A stretch of DNA of 38,216 bases, taken from contig JACNHV010000305.1 in the NCBI GenBank assembly GCA_014383445.1, forward strand, positions 1 through 38,216, in the 5' to 3' direction. The notes below the pieces were generated by a model. The model had not been told where the DNA came from, did no database searches, and saw only the letters and a list, made by a program, of their open reading frames with translations. Positions within the stretch are counted from its first letter, which is position 1. Every line of letters begins with the position of its first letter. Position numbers and translations under genes: made by a program. Source of the stretch: Candidatus Desulfobacula maris (GTDB taxonomy: Bacteria > Desulfobacterota > Desulfobacteria > Desulfobacterales > Desulfobacteraceae). Shown piece by piece: positions 1 through 7,546 of the stretch.

Positions 1-1
1 T

Positions 2-1339
2 GCTGAAAAAAAAGCTGAAGAATTTGACTGGAAAGATGAACTGGTTGGATTGATTAAACCTGGGATACAGGAAATAAAAAGGCTTACGGTCAGGGCAAGA
101 TACAAAACAAAATTAAAAGATGAACTCTCCTATTACCAAGATCTTTCACCTGTTGCCAGTCAGGCCATCCAAAATATTGACGAGCTGATTACCCAGACTA
201 AGGACAAAGATCTGAAAAAAGATCTGAAAAAGCTTTTACCTGAATGGAAAAGCATTGAAAAACAAATTCTGAATAAAGCGGAAATGGCTGGTATGCGTCT
301 GGCTGAGATGGATAGAGAGGAAAAATCCATAATTGAAACATCCCAGAACTCTATAAAGAATTTTTTCCGCACTCGGGGCCTGTTTCTTTTTATCGCTTTA
401 ATTGCCTGTCTTGGAGTATTATTTTTTTTGCGTTTATTTTCAAGGCTTATGGTCCGGTTCATCCCTGGATATCATTCAAAATACAGGCCTTTTCATGCAA
501 GGCTGTTGAGTCTTCTTTCCAGGATCATGGCCTTTGTAATGGTTTTTTTAGTTCTTATTTTTGTTTTTTATGCGGTGGAAGACTGGGTATTGCTCAGCTT
601 AACCATTATTTTCATCATGGGAATTGGCTGGGCAGCCAAACATACACTTCCTCAGTTCTGGCATCAGAGCCGGCTTATGCTGAATATCGGCTCGGTCAGG
701 GAAGGGGAGCGTATTATTTATAATGGCGTACCCTGGCTTGTAAAAAATATAAATGTATTCAGCGAGCTTGAAAATCCATACCTGGAAGTGAAGCTGCGAT
801 TACCCATTGAAGAACTTCTTGGAAAAACATCCCGGCCTTTTCATAAAGACGAACCCTGGTTTCCCTGTAAACGCAATGACTGGGTCATCCTTTCCGACGG
901 CACCAGAGGTGTTGTCACCAGTCTTTCCCATGAGATGGTTGAATTGGTTCAGCGTGGTGGTTCTCGTAAGACCTATCAGACCTCTGATTTTCTGGGTCAG
1001 ACTCCTTTGAATATTTCCGTTAATTTCAGGCTTAAAATTCCTTTTGGCATCAGTTATAATCTCCAGAAAGATTCCACGGGAAAAGTATTGGAAATTTTAA
1101 AAGCACATATCAAAGAGCAAATCGAAAAAGAAGGGTACAAAAAAAATCTGCTTAATCTTGGTGTTGAATTCCAGCAGGCAGGCGCTTCATCCCTTGATAT
1201 TGTTGTGCTTGCTGATTTTAAAGGCGAGTTGGCTCCTCTGTATAAACGTTTGTCCAGGGCAATTCAGAGATGGTGCGTGGATGCCTGCACATTAAACAAC
1301 TGGGAGATCCCTTTTCCCCAGCTTACCATTCATAAGTAA
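2..1339 (+). CDS. MscS-like mechanosensitive channel protein, 5'-truncated by window edge
   Basis: The frame is open to the first base of the window, so the true start lies upstream; a TTG at 50 is only an internal codon. Seen: a charged, probably coiled-coil stretch, a hydrophobic segment near 360-440, two more around 530-640, then a soluble domain. The segment after the last membrane span (GERIIYNGVPWLV) resembles the beta domain that follows the pore helix in MscS, and the C-terminus NNWEIPFPQLTIHK closely matches the IPFPQ ending of MscS proteins. Known of the family: inner-membrane channels that open on membrane tension to release solutes during osmotic downshock. The long N-terminal region suggests one of the larger MscS relatives with a periplasmic or coiled-coil extension. 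Family assignment is fairly secure; ligand or gating details cannot be read from the fragment. Confidence 0.75.
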   Translation, partial: AEKKAEEFDWKDELVGLIKPGIQEIKRLTVRARYKTKLKDELSYYQDLSPVASQAIQNIDELITQTKDKDLKKDLKKLLPEWKSIEKQILNKAEMAGMRLAEMDREEKSIIETSQNSIKNFFRTRGLFLFIALIACLGVLFFLRLFSRLMVRFIPGYHSKYRPFHARLLSLLSRIMAFVMVFLVLIFVFYAVEDWVLLSLTIIFIMGIGWAAKHTLPQFWHQSRLMLNIGSVREGERIIYNGVPWLVKNINVFSELENPYLEVKLRLPIEELLGKTSRPFHKDEPWFPCKRNDWVILSDGTRGVVTSLSHEMVELVQRGGSRKTYQTSDFLGQTPLNISVNFRLKIPFGISYNLQKDSTGKVLEILKAHIKEQIEKEGYKKNLLNLGVEFQQAGASSLDIVVLADFKGELAPLYKRLSRAIQRWCVDACTLNNWEIPFPQLTIHK

Positions 1340-1390
1340 AGAGTTGGTCACAAATAAAGAGTTGGTCATAAATAAAGAGTTGGTCGCAAA
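1337..1390 (+). repeat. Three tandem copies of an 18-bp unit beginning at a stop codon
   Basis: The unit TAAAGAGTTGGTCACAAA occurs three times head to tail (1337-1354, 1355-1372, 1373-1390). The copies differ only at the two bases before the final AAA (AC, AT, GC). The first copy starts exactly with the stop codon of the upstream channel gene, and because 18 is a multiple of three every copy restores an in-frame TAA. The array ends just before the ribosome binding site of the next gene. Confidence 0.9.
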
Positions 1391-1406
1391 GAAAGGATAG
1401 GTTTAA

Positions 1407-1952
1407 ATGGCTATTGAATCGATAATAAGGGAAATATTACCCAATTCAAAGCAGTTTAAACAATTTTGGAAAGAAAAAGGCCCGTTTAAATATGCCTTGA
1501 CCAGCAATGACTTTCCTCCTGTACTGCTGGAACCAGAAGAGTGGATTTTTTCAGATGATATCAAGATACTTCTAAAAGAATTAATGCAGTTTGATCAACT
1601 CAAAATGAAGGTTGTCAGAGCCCCTTTTAATCCTGCCAATAAAAGTATATTACGTCCTGAGAATTTAAGTTCATGGAAGATTAATAATTTCCCTGAACAA
1701 TGGGATGCTTTTATTTGTGATATCTTTGTTCCCCAAGGATATTTGACCCTGGAGGTGGTTGAAAGAATCAAGATACCTGAAGAAAAGATAGAACCCAAAC
1801 TGGTTGAAACAACTTTTTTTCAATGCCTGGAAAACTGTATTGATCAGCTTGGATATCTGCTTTTAAAACCCCAGGGCTCATCAAAAAATGCGGCCATTAC
1901 AACATATCTTTCTGAATGGGAAGAAGATGAACGCGATGCAGGCCTGTTGTAA
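1407..1952 (+). CDS. Unrecognised conserved-looking cytosolic protein, 181 aa
   Basis: I do not recognise this protein. It starts at ATG 1407 behind a purine-rich stretch (GGATAGG, 1395-1401). It has no signal peptide or membrane segment. The composition is that of a globular, slightly acidic protein with a Trp/Pro-rich N-terminal third (FWKEKGPFKYAL, EPEEWIF) and an acidic C-terminus (SEWEEDERDAG). It lies 67 bases downstream of the channel gene, separated by the triple 18-bp repeat, and may be co-transcribed with it. It ends 3 bases from the convergent ATP-grasp gene. No catalytic motif is visible. Base composition matches its neighbours, so it is probably a real gene, but function is unknown. 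Confidence 0.6.
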   Translation: MAIESIIREILPNSKQFKQFWKEKGPFKYALTSNDFPPVLLEPEEWIFSDDIKILLKELMQFDQLKMKVVRAPFNPANKSILRPENLSSWKINNFPEQWDAFICDIFVPQGYLTLEVVERIKIPEEKIEPKLVETTFFQCLENCIDQLGYLLLKPQGSSKNAAITTYLSEWEEDERDAGLL

Positions 1953-1955
1953 ACC

Positions 1956-2735
1956 TCAAATTTTGCCTTCCAGGATGAGATTTGCCATCATTTCTTTATA
2001 GTTGATCCCGGCTTTCTGGAACCCCTTTGTTCCATATTTCATATTGCCTTCCAGAACATAGAATTGGTTCTGGTGCTCAATAATATCAATTCCAACATCA
2101 TCCCAGCCGCATTTTAAAGCTGCCATTTGTGCAAGATCAAGGGCTTTTTGAGGCAAAGGATTGAAGCTGATGGTGCCTCCCTGGGAAATATTTGTTTTAA
2201 AATTGTCTTTGGCAGCAATCCGCCAATAGGCAAGTCTGATTTTTTTGCCGATAATAATAACCCGCATATCCCGGTCAATGGGAAAATATTCCTGGATATA
2301 GGCAGGGCCTTTGTTTGTTAAATACAGGAAAAGATCTTCAGTGTTTTGAATCAGATACACATCATTGCCTTTGGCCGATCCTTTGGCTTTTTTTGCAATA
2401 AAAGGGAAGGCAAAAAAGGAAAGGATGGTTTTCTTTTGTTTTTTCCCATAAAAAATTTTTGTTTCAGGGTGGGGAATACCAAGCATATTAAAGGCTGCCG
2501 TCTGTTTTATTTTGTCCAGGGCGAATTTATAAGTATGAAAACTGGGAAAGGTTTCTTTCCCCATGGCATTAAACAGGTCTGCATAAAATGCAGTAGGGTA
2601 ATAGATTTTTTTTGCGCCCAGGATAAGATTTTTTTCCTGGTTAGAATAATCCTGAAAATTGGGTTTAAACCCCAGGGTTTGAATTGACGGGTATTGTTTT
2701 AACCTGGCTCCCAGGGCAACAGGTCTGATGTTCAA
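1956..2735 (-). CDS. RimK-like ATP-grasp family ligase
   Basis: 259 aa. The middle and C-terminal parts show the ATP-grasp fold in RimK order: a nucleotide-binding Lys strand and glycine-rich loop (FIAKKAKGSAKGND), a QEYFPIDRDMRVIIIGKKI strand pair, the NISQGGTIS segment corresponding to RimK's N-x-x-x-GG region, and a metal-binding end VLEGNMKYG in place of RimK's EVNSSPG. Known of the family: ATP-dependent formation of amide bonds, usually adding amino acids to a carboxylate of a protein or small molecule. The N-terminal ~100 residues are less familiar and probably choose the substrate. It follows galE on the same strand with a 56-base gap, so the two may be one transcript. The ribosome binding site is weak (GGAC about 12 bases upstream). 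The substrate cannot be inferred. Confidence 0.7.
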   Translation of the reverse strand: MNIRPVALGARLKQYPSIQTLGFKPNFQDYSNQEKNLILGAKKIYYPTAFYADLFNAMGKETFPSFHTYKFALDKIKQTAAFNMLGIPHPETKIFYGKKQKKTILSFFAFPFIAKKAKGSAKGNDVYLIQNTEDLFLYLTNKGPAYIQEYFPIDRDMRVIIIGKKIRLAYWRIAAKDNFKTNISQGGTISFNPLPQKALDLAQMAALKCGWDDVGIDIIEHQNQFYVLEGNMKYGTKGFQKAGINYKEMMANLILEGKI

Positions 2736-2791
2736 GTTCAGGTCCTTTTTTTTCCCCAGGCTGGGAAGGCAATCATATATATTTAGCTCTT

Positions 2792-3811
2792 TTATAGACT
2801 TTCCCCGTATCCATTTGGATTATTTTTCTGCCAGTTCCATGTATCCTTGCACATGTCTGCCAGGGTTTTGTTTGCTTTCCATCCAAGCTCCTCTTTTGCT
2901 TTGGTCGGATCTGCCCAGCAGGCAGCAATATCGCCTGGTCTTCTGTCTACAATTTTATAAGGGATTTTTTTATTGCTTGCCGCTTCAAATCCTTTAATGA
3001 TTTCAAGTACTGAATAGCCAATACCTGTTCCCAGATTATAAATGACCAGGCCGGGATTGGTGAAGAGTTTTGGCAGGGTTTTAATGTGGCCCAATGCCAG
3101 ATCAACCACATGAATGAAGTCTCTGACTCCGGTTCCGTCCGGGGTATCATAATCATTCCCAAACACACTGACCTGGGGTAACAATCCTATGGCTACCTGT
3201 GAAATATAAGGCATAAGATTGTTTGGGATACCACAAGGATCTTCTCCGATTTCACCGCTTTTGTGGGCACCCATTGGATTGAAATATCTTAACAAAGCTA
3301 TATTCCAGTTCTTGTCAGAATGGTAAAGATCCTGCAGAATTTCTTCTATCATCAGCTTTGTCCGGCCATAGGGATTGGTTGCTGAAAGGGGAAATTCTTC
3401 TTTTATGGGAAGAGAGGCAGGATCTCCGTAAACCGTTGCAGAAGAAGAAAAGACAATATTTTTTACATTAAAGTCATTCATGACGGCAAGAAGATTCAAG
3501 GTTCCCGTAATATTGTTATGAAAGTATTTTAGCGGTATCGACACGGACTCTCCCACAGCTTTCAAGCCTGCAAAATGGATTACCCCATCTATTTTATGTT
3601 CAGAAAATACGGCCAAGATCTGTTTTTTATTCAAAAGATCTGCTTTGTAAAACTCAAGGGACTTTCCTGTAATGTTTTTTACCCGGAATAAAGATTCTTC
3701 AGAACTATTGGAAAGATTATCCAGGACAACCACATCATAATTTTCATTTAAAAGCTCAACACAGGTATGGCTTCCAATATATCCGGCACCACCCGTAACT
3801 AGAATTTTCAT
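2792..3811 (-). CDS. galE: UDP-glucose 4-epimerase
   Basis: 339 aa, the usual GalE length. It interconverts UDP-glucose and UDP-galactose, supplying UDP-galactose for LPS or capsule synthesis in the cytoplasm. Visible motifs: the NAD-binding Rossmann loop [11 protein letters not shown] at residues 6-16, the [10 protein letters not shown] segment (Ser123/124), and the catalytic Y-x-x-x-K pair Tyr148/Lys152 in NPYGRTK, followed by the extended-SDR substrate region ([12 protein letters not shown]). Start ATG is preceded by GAGGA about 7 bases upstream. It is the first gene of a two-gene minus-strand unit with the ATP-grasp ligase. The large envelope gene block some 1.5 kb away is a natural consumer of its product. 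Confidence 0.95.
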   Translation of the reverse strand: MKILVTGGAGYIGSHTCVELLNENYDVVVLDNLSNSSEESLFRVKNITGKSLEFYKADLLNKKQILAVFSEHKIDGVIHFAGLKAVGESVSIPLKYFHNNITGTLNLLAVMNDFNVKNIVFSSSATVYGDPASLPIKEEFPLSATNPYGRTKLMIEEILQDLYHSDKNWNIALLRYFNPMGAHKSGEIGEDPCGIPNNLMPYISQVAIGLLPQVSVFGNDYDTPDGTGVRDFIHVVDLALGHIKTLPKLFTNPGLVIYNLGTGIGYSVLEIIKGFEAASNKKIPYKIVDRRPGDIAACWADPTKAKEELGWKANKTLADMCKDTWNWQKNNPNGYGESL

Positions 3812-3920
3812 AGATAGTCCTCATATTTTTTTGATCATTATAGGTTTTTTTATGGCGGCTTTTAAAAAAAAAGTGTATTTTTCATCTGGTATATAGGGGA
3901 CAGACATTTTCATGCCAGGT

Positions 3921-3950
3921 ATTTTACAATGAGCTGATGAATTAAAGCAA
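3921..3950 (-). promoter_or_regulatory. Candidate sigma-70 promoter for galE
   Basis: Read on the minus strand: TTGCTT (3950-3945), an 18-base spacer, then TAAAAT (3926-3921), about 110 bases upstream of the galE start. The -35 is a partial match and the leader would be long, so this is only a candidate. Confidence 0.3.
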
Positions 3951-4025
3951 CATATAATGGGCAATTTTTAAAGAATAAAAGAAAAATAAAACCCGTAGAA
4001 TTCGAGTAAAATATATACCAAAACA

Positions 4026-4054
4026 TTGACATGCTGGAAGGGTATGATTAGAAT
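4026..4054 (+). promoter_or_regulatory. Sigma-70-type promoter of the HesB-like selenoprotein gene
   Basis: TTGACA (4026-4031), a 17-base spacer and TAGAAT (4049-4054), a near-consensus arrangement. Transcription would begin around 4061, leaving a ~55-base leader with a small hairpin (TTCAGG...CCTGAA), a run of four AATA repeats and a strong ribosome binding site AAGGAGAG just before ATG 4116. Confidence 0.7.
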
Positions 4055-4115
4055 TAGATTATTCAGGCTTAGAATAACCCTGAAGAATAAATAAATAAAT
4101 AAGGAGAGTTTTACA

Positions 4116-4436
4116 ATGATTGATTTGACAGATCCTGCAAAAGTGCAGATAAACGAATATTTCCAGGGTAAAGAACCCACCCCCATCCGGATTTTTCTCA
4201 ATTCAGGCGGCTGAGGCGGGCCTTCTCTTGCCATGGCTCTGGATGAGCCAAAAGACAATGATGATACCTTTGATGTTAAAGGGTTAAAATTTGTTGTTGA
4301 CAAAGATTTTATGCAAAAAGCTGAAAATATTAAAATCGATTTTACCGGTATGGGATTTCATCTTGATTCCAATATAGACATGGGAGAATCCTCTGGATGC
4401 GGAAGTTGTGGCTCCGGCGGCACCTGTGGGGATTAA
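4116..4436 (+). CDS. HesB/IscA-like selenoprotein (in-frame UGA = Sec33)
   Basis: Reading from ATG 4116, which has an AAGGAGAG ribosome binding site 8 bases upstream, the frame meets TGA at 4212-4214 and continues without another stop to TAA 4434-4436, giving 106 residues. The UGA falls in the motif SGG-U-GGPSLAMALDEP, where relatives have selenocysteine or cysteine. The HesB-like selenoprotein is a known family in deltaproteobacteria. The C-terminus carries the second Cys cluster (GCGSCGSGGTCGD), as in A-type Fe-S scaffold proteins. The gene has its own promoter and a strong terminator, so it is a monocistronic unit. A conventional gene caller would either miss the first 33 codons or start at the internal ATG 4233. 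SelB, needed for Sec insertion, is encoded at 28.5-30.4 kb. The likely role is Fe-S or redox chemistry; the precise role is unknown. Confidence 0.9.
4209..4249 (+). promoter_or_regulatory. Candidate bacterial SECIS hairpin around the Sec UGA
   Basis: Just after the UGA (4212-4214), GGGCC (4218-4222) can pair with GGCTC (4235-4239, one G-U) around a 12-base loop, and GGCT (4209-4212) with AGCC (4246-4249) closes the base. Position within ~40 bases downstream of UGA is right for a bacterial SECIS. The exact loop guanine geometry was not verified and other foldings are possible. Confidence 0.45.
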
Positions 4437-4453
4437 CAGGTTTGTTTTTTTTT

Positions 4454-4495
4454 AAAAGAAAAGGCGATCATTCATTTTGACCGCCTTTTCTTTTT
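4454..4495. terminator. Strong, probably bidirectional intrinsic terminator
   Basis: A 13-bp perfect stem, AAAAGAAAAGGCG (4454-4466) with CGCCTTTTCTTTT (4482-4494), with A-rich and T-rich flanks on each side. It sits between the selenoprotein gene and the convergent thiamine pyrophosphokinase gene and can stop transcripts from both. Confidence 0.9.
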
Positions 4496-4534
4496 AATCC
4501 AGATATAGTTTTTGCCATTGCAAGCCAGTCTAAG

Positions 4535-5170
4535 TTAATCTTTTGATTTTATTACAATCAGTGTGCCTTTTTTAATGGAAACAGATGCGAAAGTCTCCTT
4601 AAAAGCATTGCTGATACCAAGACAAGATCCCATTTCCAAGGTTGCATTAACCAGAGGATATTCAAGCCCTTTAAGGGTTATTCCGCTAACTTTTTCTGTA
4701 ATTGGGATTATGGATAAAAAGTCTTTGGGCCCACCTTTAAGCTCTATAAAATCCGTTACGACATGAATTTCATTATTCTTATTTATGATTCTGGCAGGGA
4801 TATTCTGCCCGGTGAGTTTTTTTAACAGAAAAATATTGGCCAGGGTATGATCCAGCCTGGTGCCGGTGACGCCTAAAAGGGTGATATCTGTTGCATTGTT
4901 TTCCAAAGCCCAGGATAGGCAAAGTTCCGTATCAGTATGGTCTTTTCGTGAAGAAAAGGTGATTGTTTTTATTTGTTTTTCCTTGAAAAATCGGTGGTCA
5001 TCCAGATGGATTGAATCAAAGTCACCAATCATTACATGGGGTAAAATATTTAAAGCTCTTAAATGCCTGGCGCCGCCATCGGCACTTATAATTAGTTGGG
5101 CACCCCTGATCCTGTCTATAGTTTCATTAGTGTAGTCAAGGTCACCATTGGCTATTATCACACATTTCAT
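4535..5170 (-). CDS. thiN: Thiamine pyrophosphokinase
   Basis: 211 aa from ATG 5170. A TTG two codons upstream (5176) is a less likely start; neither has a strong ribosome binding site. It transfers pyrophosphate from ATP to thiamine, making the cofactor TPP. Visible family motifs: ISADGGARHL near residue 30, the Mg/ATP site GDFDSI near 50, KDHTDTE near 80, and GVTGTRLDHTLANIFLL near 100. The C-terminal beta-rich domain includes GSCLGISNAF, near the thiamine site of TPK family members. It is convergent with the selenoprotein gene, and there is no linked thiamine biosynthetic gene, which fits a salvage role. Assignment to the family is secure. Confidence 0.9.
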   Translation of the reverse strand: MKCVIIANGDLDYTNETIDRIRGAQLIISADGGARHLRALNILPHVMIGDFDSIHLDDHRFFKEKQIKTITFSSRKDHTDTELCLSWALENNATDITLLGVTGTRLDHTLANIFLLKKLTGQNIPARIINKNNEIHVVTDFIELKGGPKDFLSIIPITEKVSGITLKGLEYPLVNATLEMGSCLGISNAFKETFASVSIKKGTLIVIKSKD

Positions 5171-5226
5171 AGGCAATTTAGTATCATGAAACCCAGGGAA
5201 TGAAAACCTAATCTTTTTAACATATC

Positions 5227-5255
5227 TTGACTATTTGCCCGCTAACTTATATTTT
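5227..5255 (+). promoter_or_regulatory. Candidate sigma-70 promoter overlapping the lptF start region
   Basis: TTGACT (5227-5232), a 17-base spacer and TATTTT (5250-5255). The predicted transcription start (about 5261-5263) nearly coincides with ATG 5264, so the mRNA would be leaderless at that codon or have a ~15-base leader for ATG 5279. Confidence 0.5.
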
Positions 5256-5263
5256 TCCTGGAA

Positions 5264-6445
5264 ATGAAAAGTTTTAATATGATAAACAGGTATATTTTCA
5301 GGGAATTTCTGTCCCCCTTTGCCATCAGCCTTTTTTTTCTGACATTTGTTTTTTTGATGACACGTATACCGGAAATCACAAATATGGTTGTGAACTATAA
5401 TGCTGATATTTCATCTATTGCACTTATGGTTGTTTATACGCTTCCAAGATTTTTGGAATTCACTATTCCCATGTCTGTAATGATATCCGTCCTTTTGACG
5501 TTTATGCGCATGTCAGGTGAAAATGAGATTCTTGCTTTAAAAAACGCTGGTGTTTCACTGTATAAACTCTTGCCGCCGGTATTGGCCTTCTGTTTTTTAG
5601 GAATTTTTTTGACCATGTGGGTGACTGTCTTTGGCGTTTCCTGGGGAAAATTATCTCTGAAGCAAAAGACTATTGAGCTTGCAAGATCAAGTATTGATGT
5701 AGCCCTGCAGGAAAGGCAATTTAATTCTAAATTGGAAGATGTCATGATTTATGTCTCCAATGTGGACATGAAAACAAAGACATTAAATGATATTTTTATT
5801 GAAGACAGAAGAACAAAAGGTGTCGTCAATATTTCTATTGCACCTTCAGGAAGATTGATAAGGCTTAAAGATGAGCAGGTGTATACCATAAGACTTTATA
5901 ATGGGGCGATCAATCAGGTGGATGTTGATGAAGGATCTGTAAGTAGCATTCAATTTGAAAGTTATGATATCAATATTGATTTGAACATCATGAATAAAGG
6001 TGAAGGAAAAATATCAAAAGATCTGGATGAGGTAAGCCTGGTTTATTTGATAGGGTTAATAAGGTCGGGGATTAAAGATAAAGCCCGGTTGATAAATGCC
6101 TTGATGGAATTGCATGAAAAGTTTTCTATACCTTTTGCCTGCCTTTCCTTAGGTATCCTTGCTTTTCCCTTGGGGGTTCAGGCAGCATCTTTGAGACGGT
6201 CTTCAGGATTTGGTTTTGGAATTTCCTTTTTTCTGCTCTATTATTTTCTTCTGGCTACGGGATGGTCGGCAGGAGAAACAGGAAACTATCCTCCTGTTAT
6301 CGCCATGTGGCTGCCAAATGTAATCATGGGGGGAGTTGGGGTTTTTTTTCTTGTCAGGAATGCAAAGGAAAAACCGGTCATGCTTCCTGTGTTTTTCAAT
6401 AAGGCTGCACAAGACATAAAAAATTGGTTTAGAAGAAAAATATAA
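5264..6445 (+). CDS. lptF: LPS export ABC permease LptF
   Basis: 393 aa. One of the two inner-membrane permeases of the LptB2FGC complex that extracts LPS from the inner membrane and drives it across the periplasm. Family features seen: N-terminal RYIFREFLSPF, three N-terminal membrane spans, the cytoplasmic coupling segment MSGENEILALKNAGVSLYKLL near residue 85, a periplasmic beta-jellyroll domain (about 150-270) and three C-terminal spans. ATG 5264 follows TGGA closely. ATG 5279 (MINRYIF) fits typical LptF N-termini better and is the alternative start, 5 codons shorter. It heads a plus-strand run lptF-lptG-waaA-lpxK with gaps of 3 and 21 bases and an 8-base overlap, indicating one operon for lipid A completion and export. 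Confidence 0.92.
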   Translation: MKSFNMINRYIFREFLSPFAISLFFLTFVFLMTRIPEITNMVVNYNADISSIALMVVYTLPRFLEFTIPMSVMISVLLTFMRMSGENEILALKNAGVSLYKLLPPVLAFCFLGIFLTMWVTVFGVSWGKLSLKQKTIELARSSIDVALQERQFNSKLEDVMIYVSNVDMKTKTLNDIFIEDRRTKGVVNISIAPSGRLIRLKDEQVYTIRLYNGAINQVDVDEGSVSSIQFESYDINIDLNIMNKGEGKISKDLDEVSLVYLIGLIRSGIKDKARLINALMELHEKFSIPFACLSLGILAFPLGVQAASLRRSSGFGFGISFFLLYYFLLATGWSAGETGNYPPVIAMWLPNVIMGGVGVFFLVRNAKEKPVMLPVFFNKAAQDIKNWFRRKI

Positions 6446-6448
6446 AAC

Positions 6449-7525
6449 ATGACATGTCTGCATAAATATTGGATAAAGGAATTTTTTAAATTTTTTTCCG
6501 TCATTCAGTTGCTGATTATAGTTCTGTTTGTATTTATTGATTATCTTTCCAGGATGGAAAGATTTTTAAATTCTGATATTTCCCTTATTGGTGCCCTGGG
6601 ATATGTTGTTCTAAAAGTCCCTTTCATGTTTGTACAATTGACACCGGCAAGTATTTTACTTGCAACAATTATAGTTTTTGGATTGATGAACAGGAACAAT
6701 GAACTTCTGGCCATCAAGTCCAGTGGTATCAGTGTATATTTTCTTGTTCAGCCGGCTCTCTTTGTGGGGGTGATTCTTGCCATACTCATGTTTTTTTTAG
6801 GAGAGACTATTATCCCGGTTACCATGGCAAGGTCTAATTATATAAAATACAGTGTTATAAAAAAAAGTCATAATATTTATTCTGCAAGAAAAGATATATG
6901 GATAAAGTCTGAAAACAAATTGATTCACATTAATTTTTATGACCCTGTAAACCATTCCGCTGCCGGTGTAACCATCACATCTTTAGGAAAAAATTTTAGT
7001 CTTGTGTCAAGAATTGATGCTGAAAAAGGTTATTTCAAACAGGGAACCTGGATGTTTGAAAATATTATAGAACAGACCCATATTGAAAATTCCATGGATT
7101 ATGATGTAAAATTATATGATAAAAAAAGTATCCCCTTATCGTTTAAACCTGAAGATCTTGTAGAGGTTTTAAAAAAATCTGAAGAGATGAGTTTTTTTGA
7201 ATTGAAAAAATTTGTCAAAAAGGTTGAAGAAGAAGGTTATGATGCAACAACCTATAAGGTTGATTTGAATGGAAAGATTGCATTCCCCTTTATTTGTATT
7301 ATTATGGTTCTGACAGGCGCAGCCACAGGTATGAGATCCTTTGTAAAAGGAAATATCCCGGCGGCGATAGCCATTGGTGTTGTGATCGCATTTATGTATT
7401 GGACCATGTATGGATTCTGCTTGTCACTGGGATATGGGACCATTCTGCCGCCCGTCATCAGTGCCTGGACAGCAAATCTGTTTTTTTTGTGTTTTGGAAT
7501 CCTTTATTTAATCAATGCGGAATAA
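6449..7525 (+). CDS. lptG: LPS export ABC permease LptG
   Basis: 358 aa, starting 3 bases after lptF. Partner of LptF in the LPS transporter. The layout is the same as LptF: a short N-terminus (HKYWIKEFFKFFSVIQLL), membrane spans, the coupling-helix motif NRNNELLAIKSSGIS near residue 85, a periplasmic beta domain (about 135-260) and C-terminal spans with a GAATGMR segment. Order lptF then lptG without lptB is common in proteobacteria. No clear ribosome binding site is visible, so translation is probably coupled to lptF. Distinguishing F from G rests on order and N-terminal style. Confidence 0.9.
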   Translation: MTCLHKYWIKEFFKFFSVIQLLIIVLFVFIDYLSRMERFLNSDISLIGALGYVVLKVPFMFVQLTPASILLATIIVFGLMNRNNELLAIKSSGISVYFLVQPALFVGVILAILMFFLGETIIPVTMARSNYIKYSVIKKSHNIYSARKDIWIKSENKLIHINFYDPVNHSAAGVTITSLGKNFSLVSRIDAEKGYFKQGTWMFENIIEQTHIENSMDYDVKLYDKKSIPLSFKPEDLVEVLKKSEEMSFFELKKFVKKVEEEGYDATTYKVDLNGKIAFPFICIIMVLTGAATGMRSFVKGNIPAAIAIGVVIAFMYWTMYGFCLSLGYGTILPPVISAWTANLFFLCFGILYLINAE

Positions 7526-7546
7526 TGGCAAAGAAAAGCAAACCAA

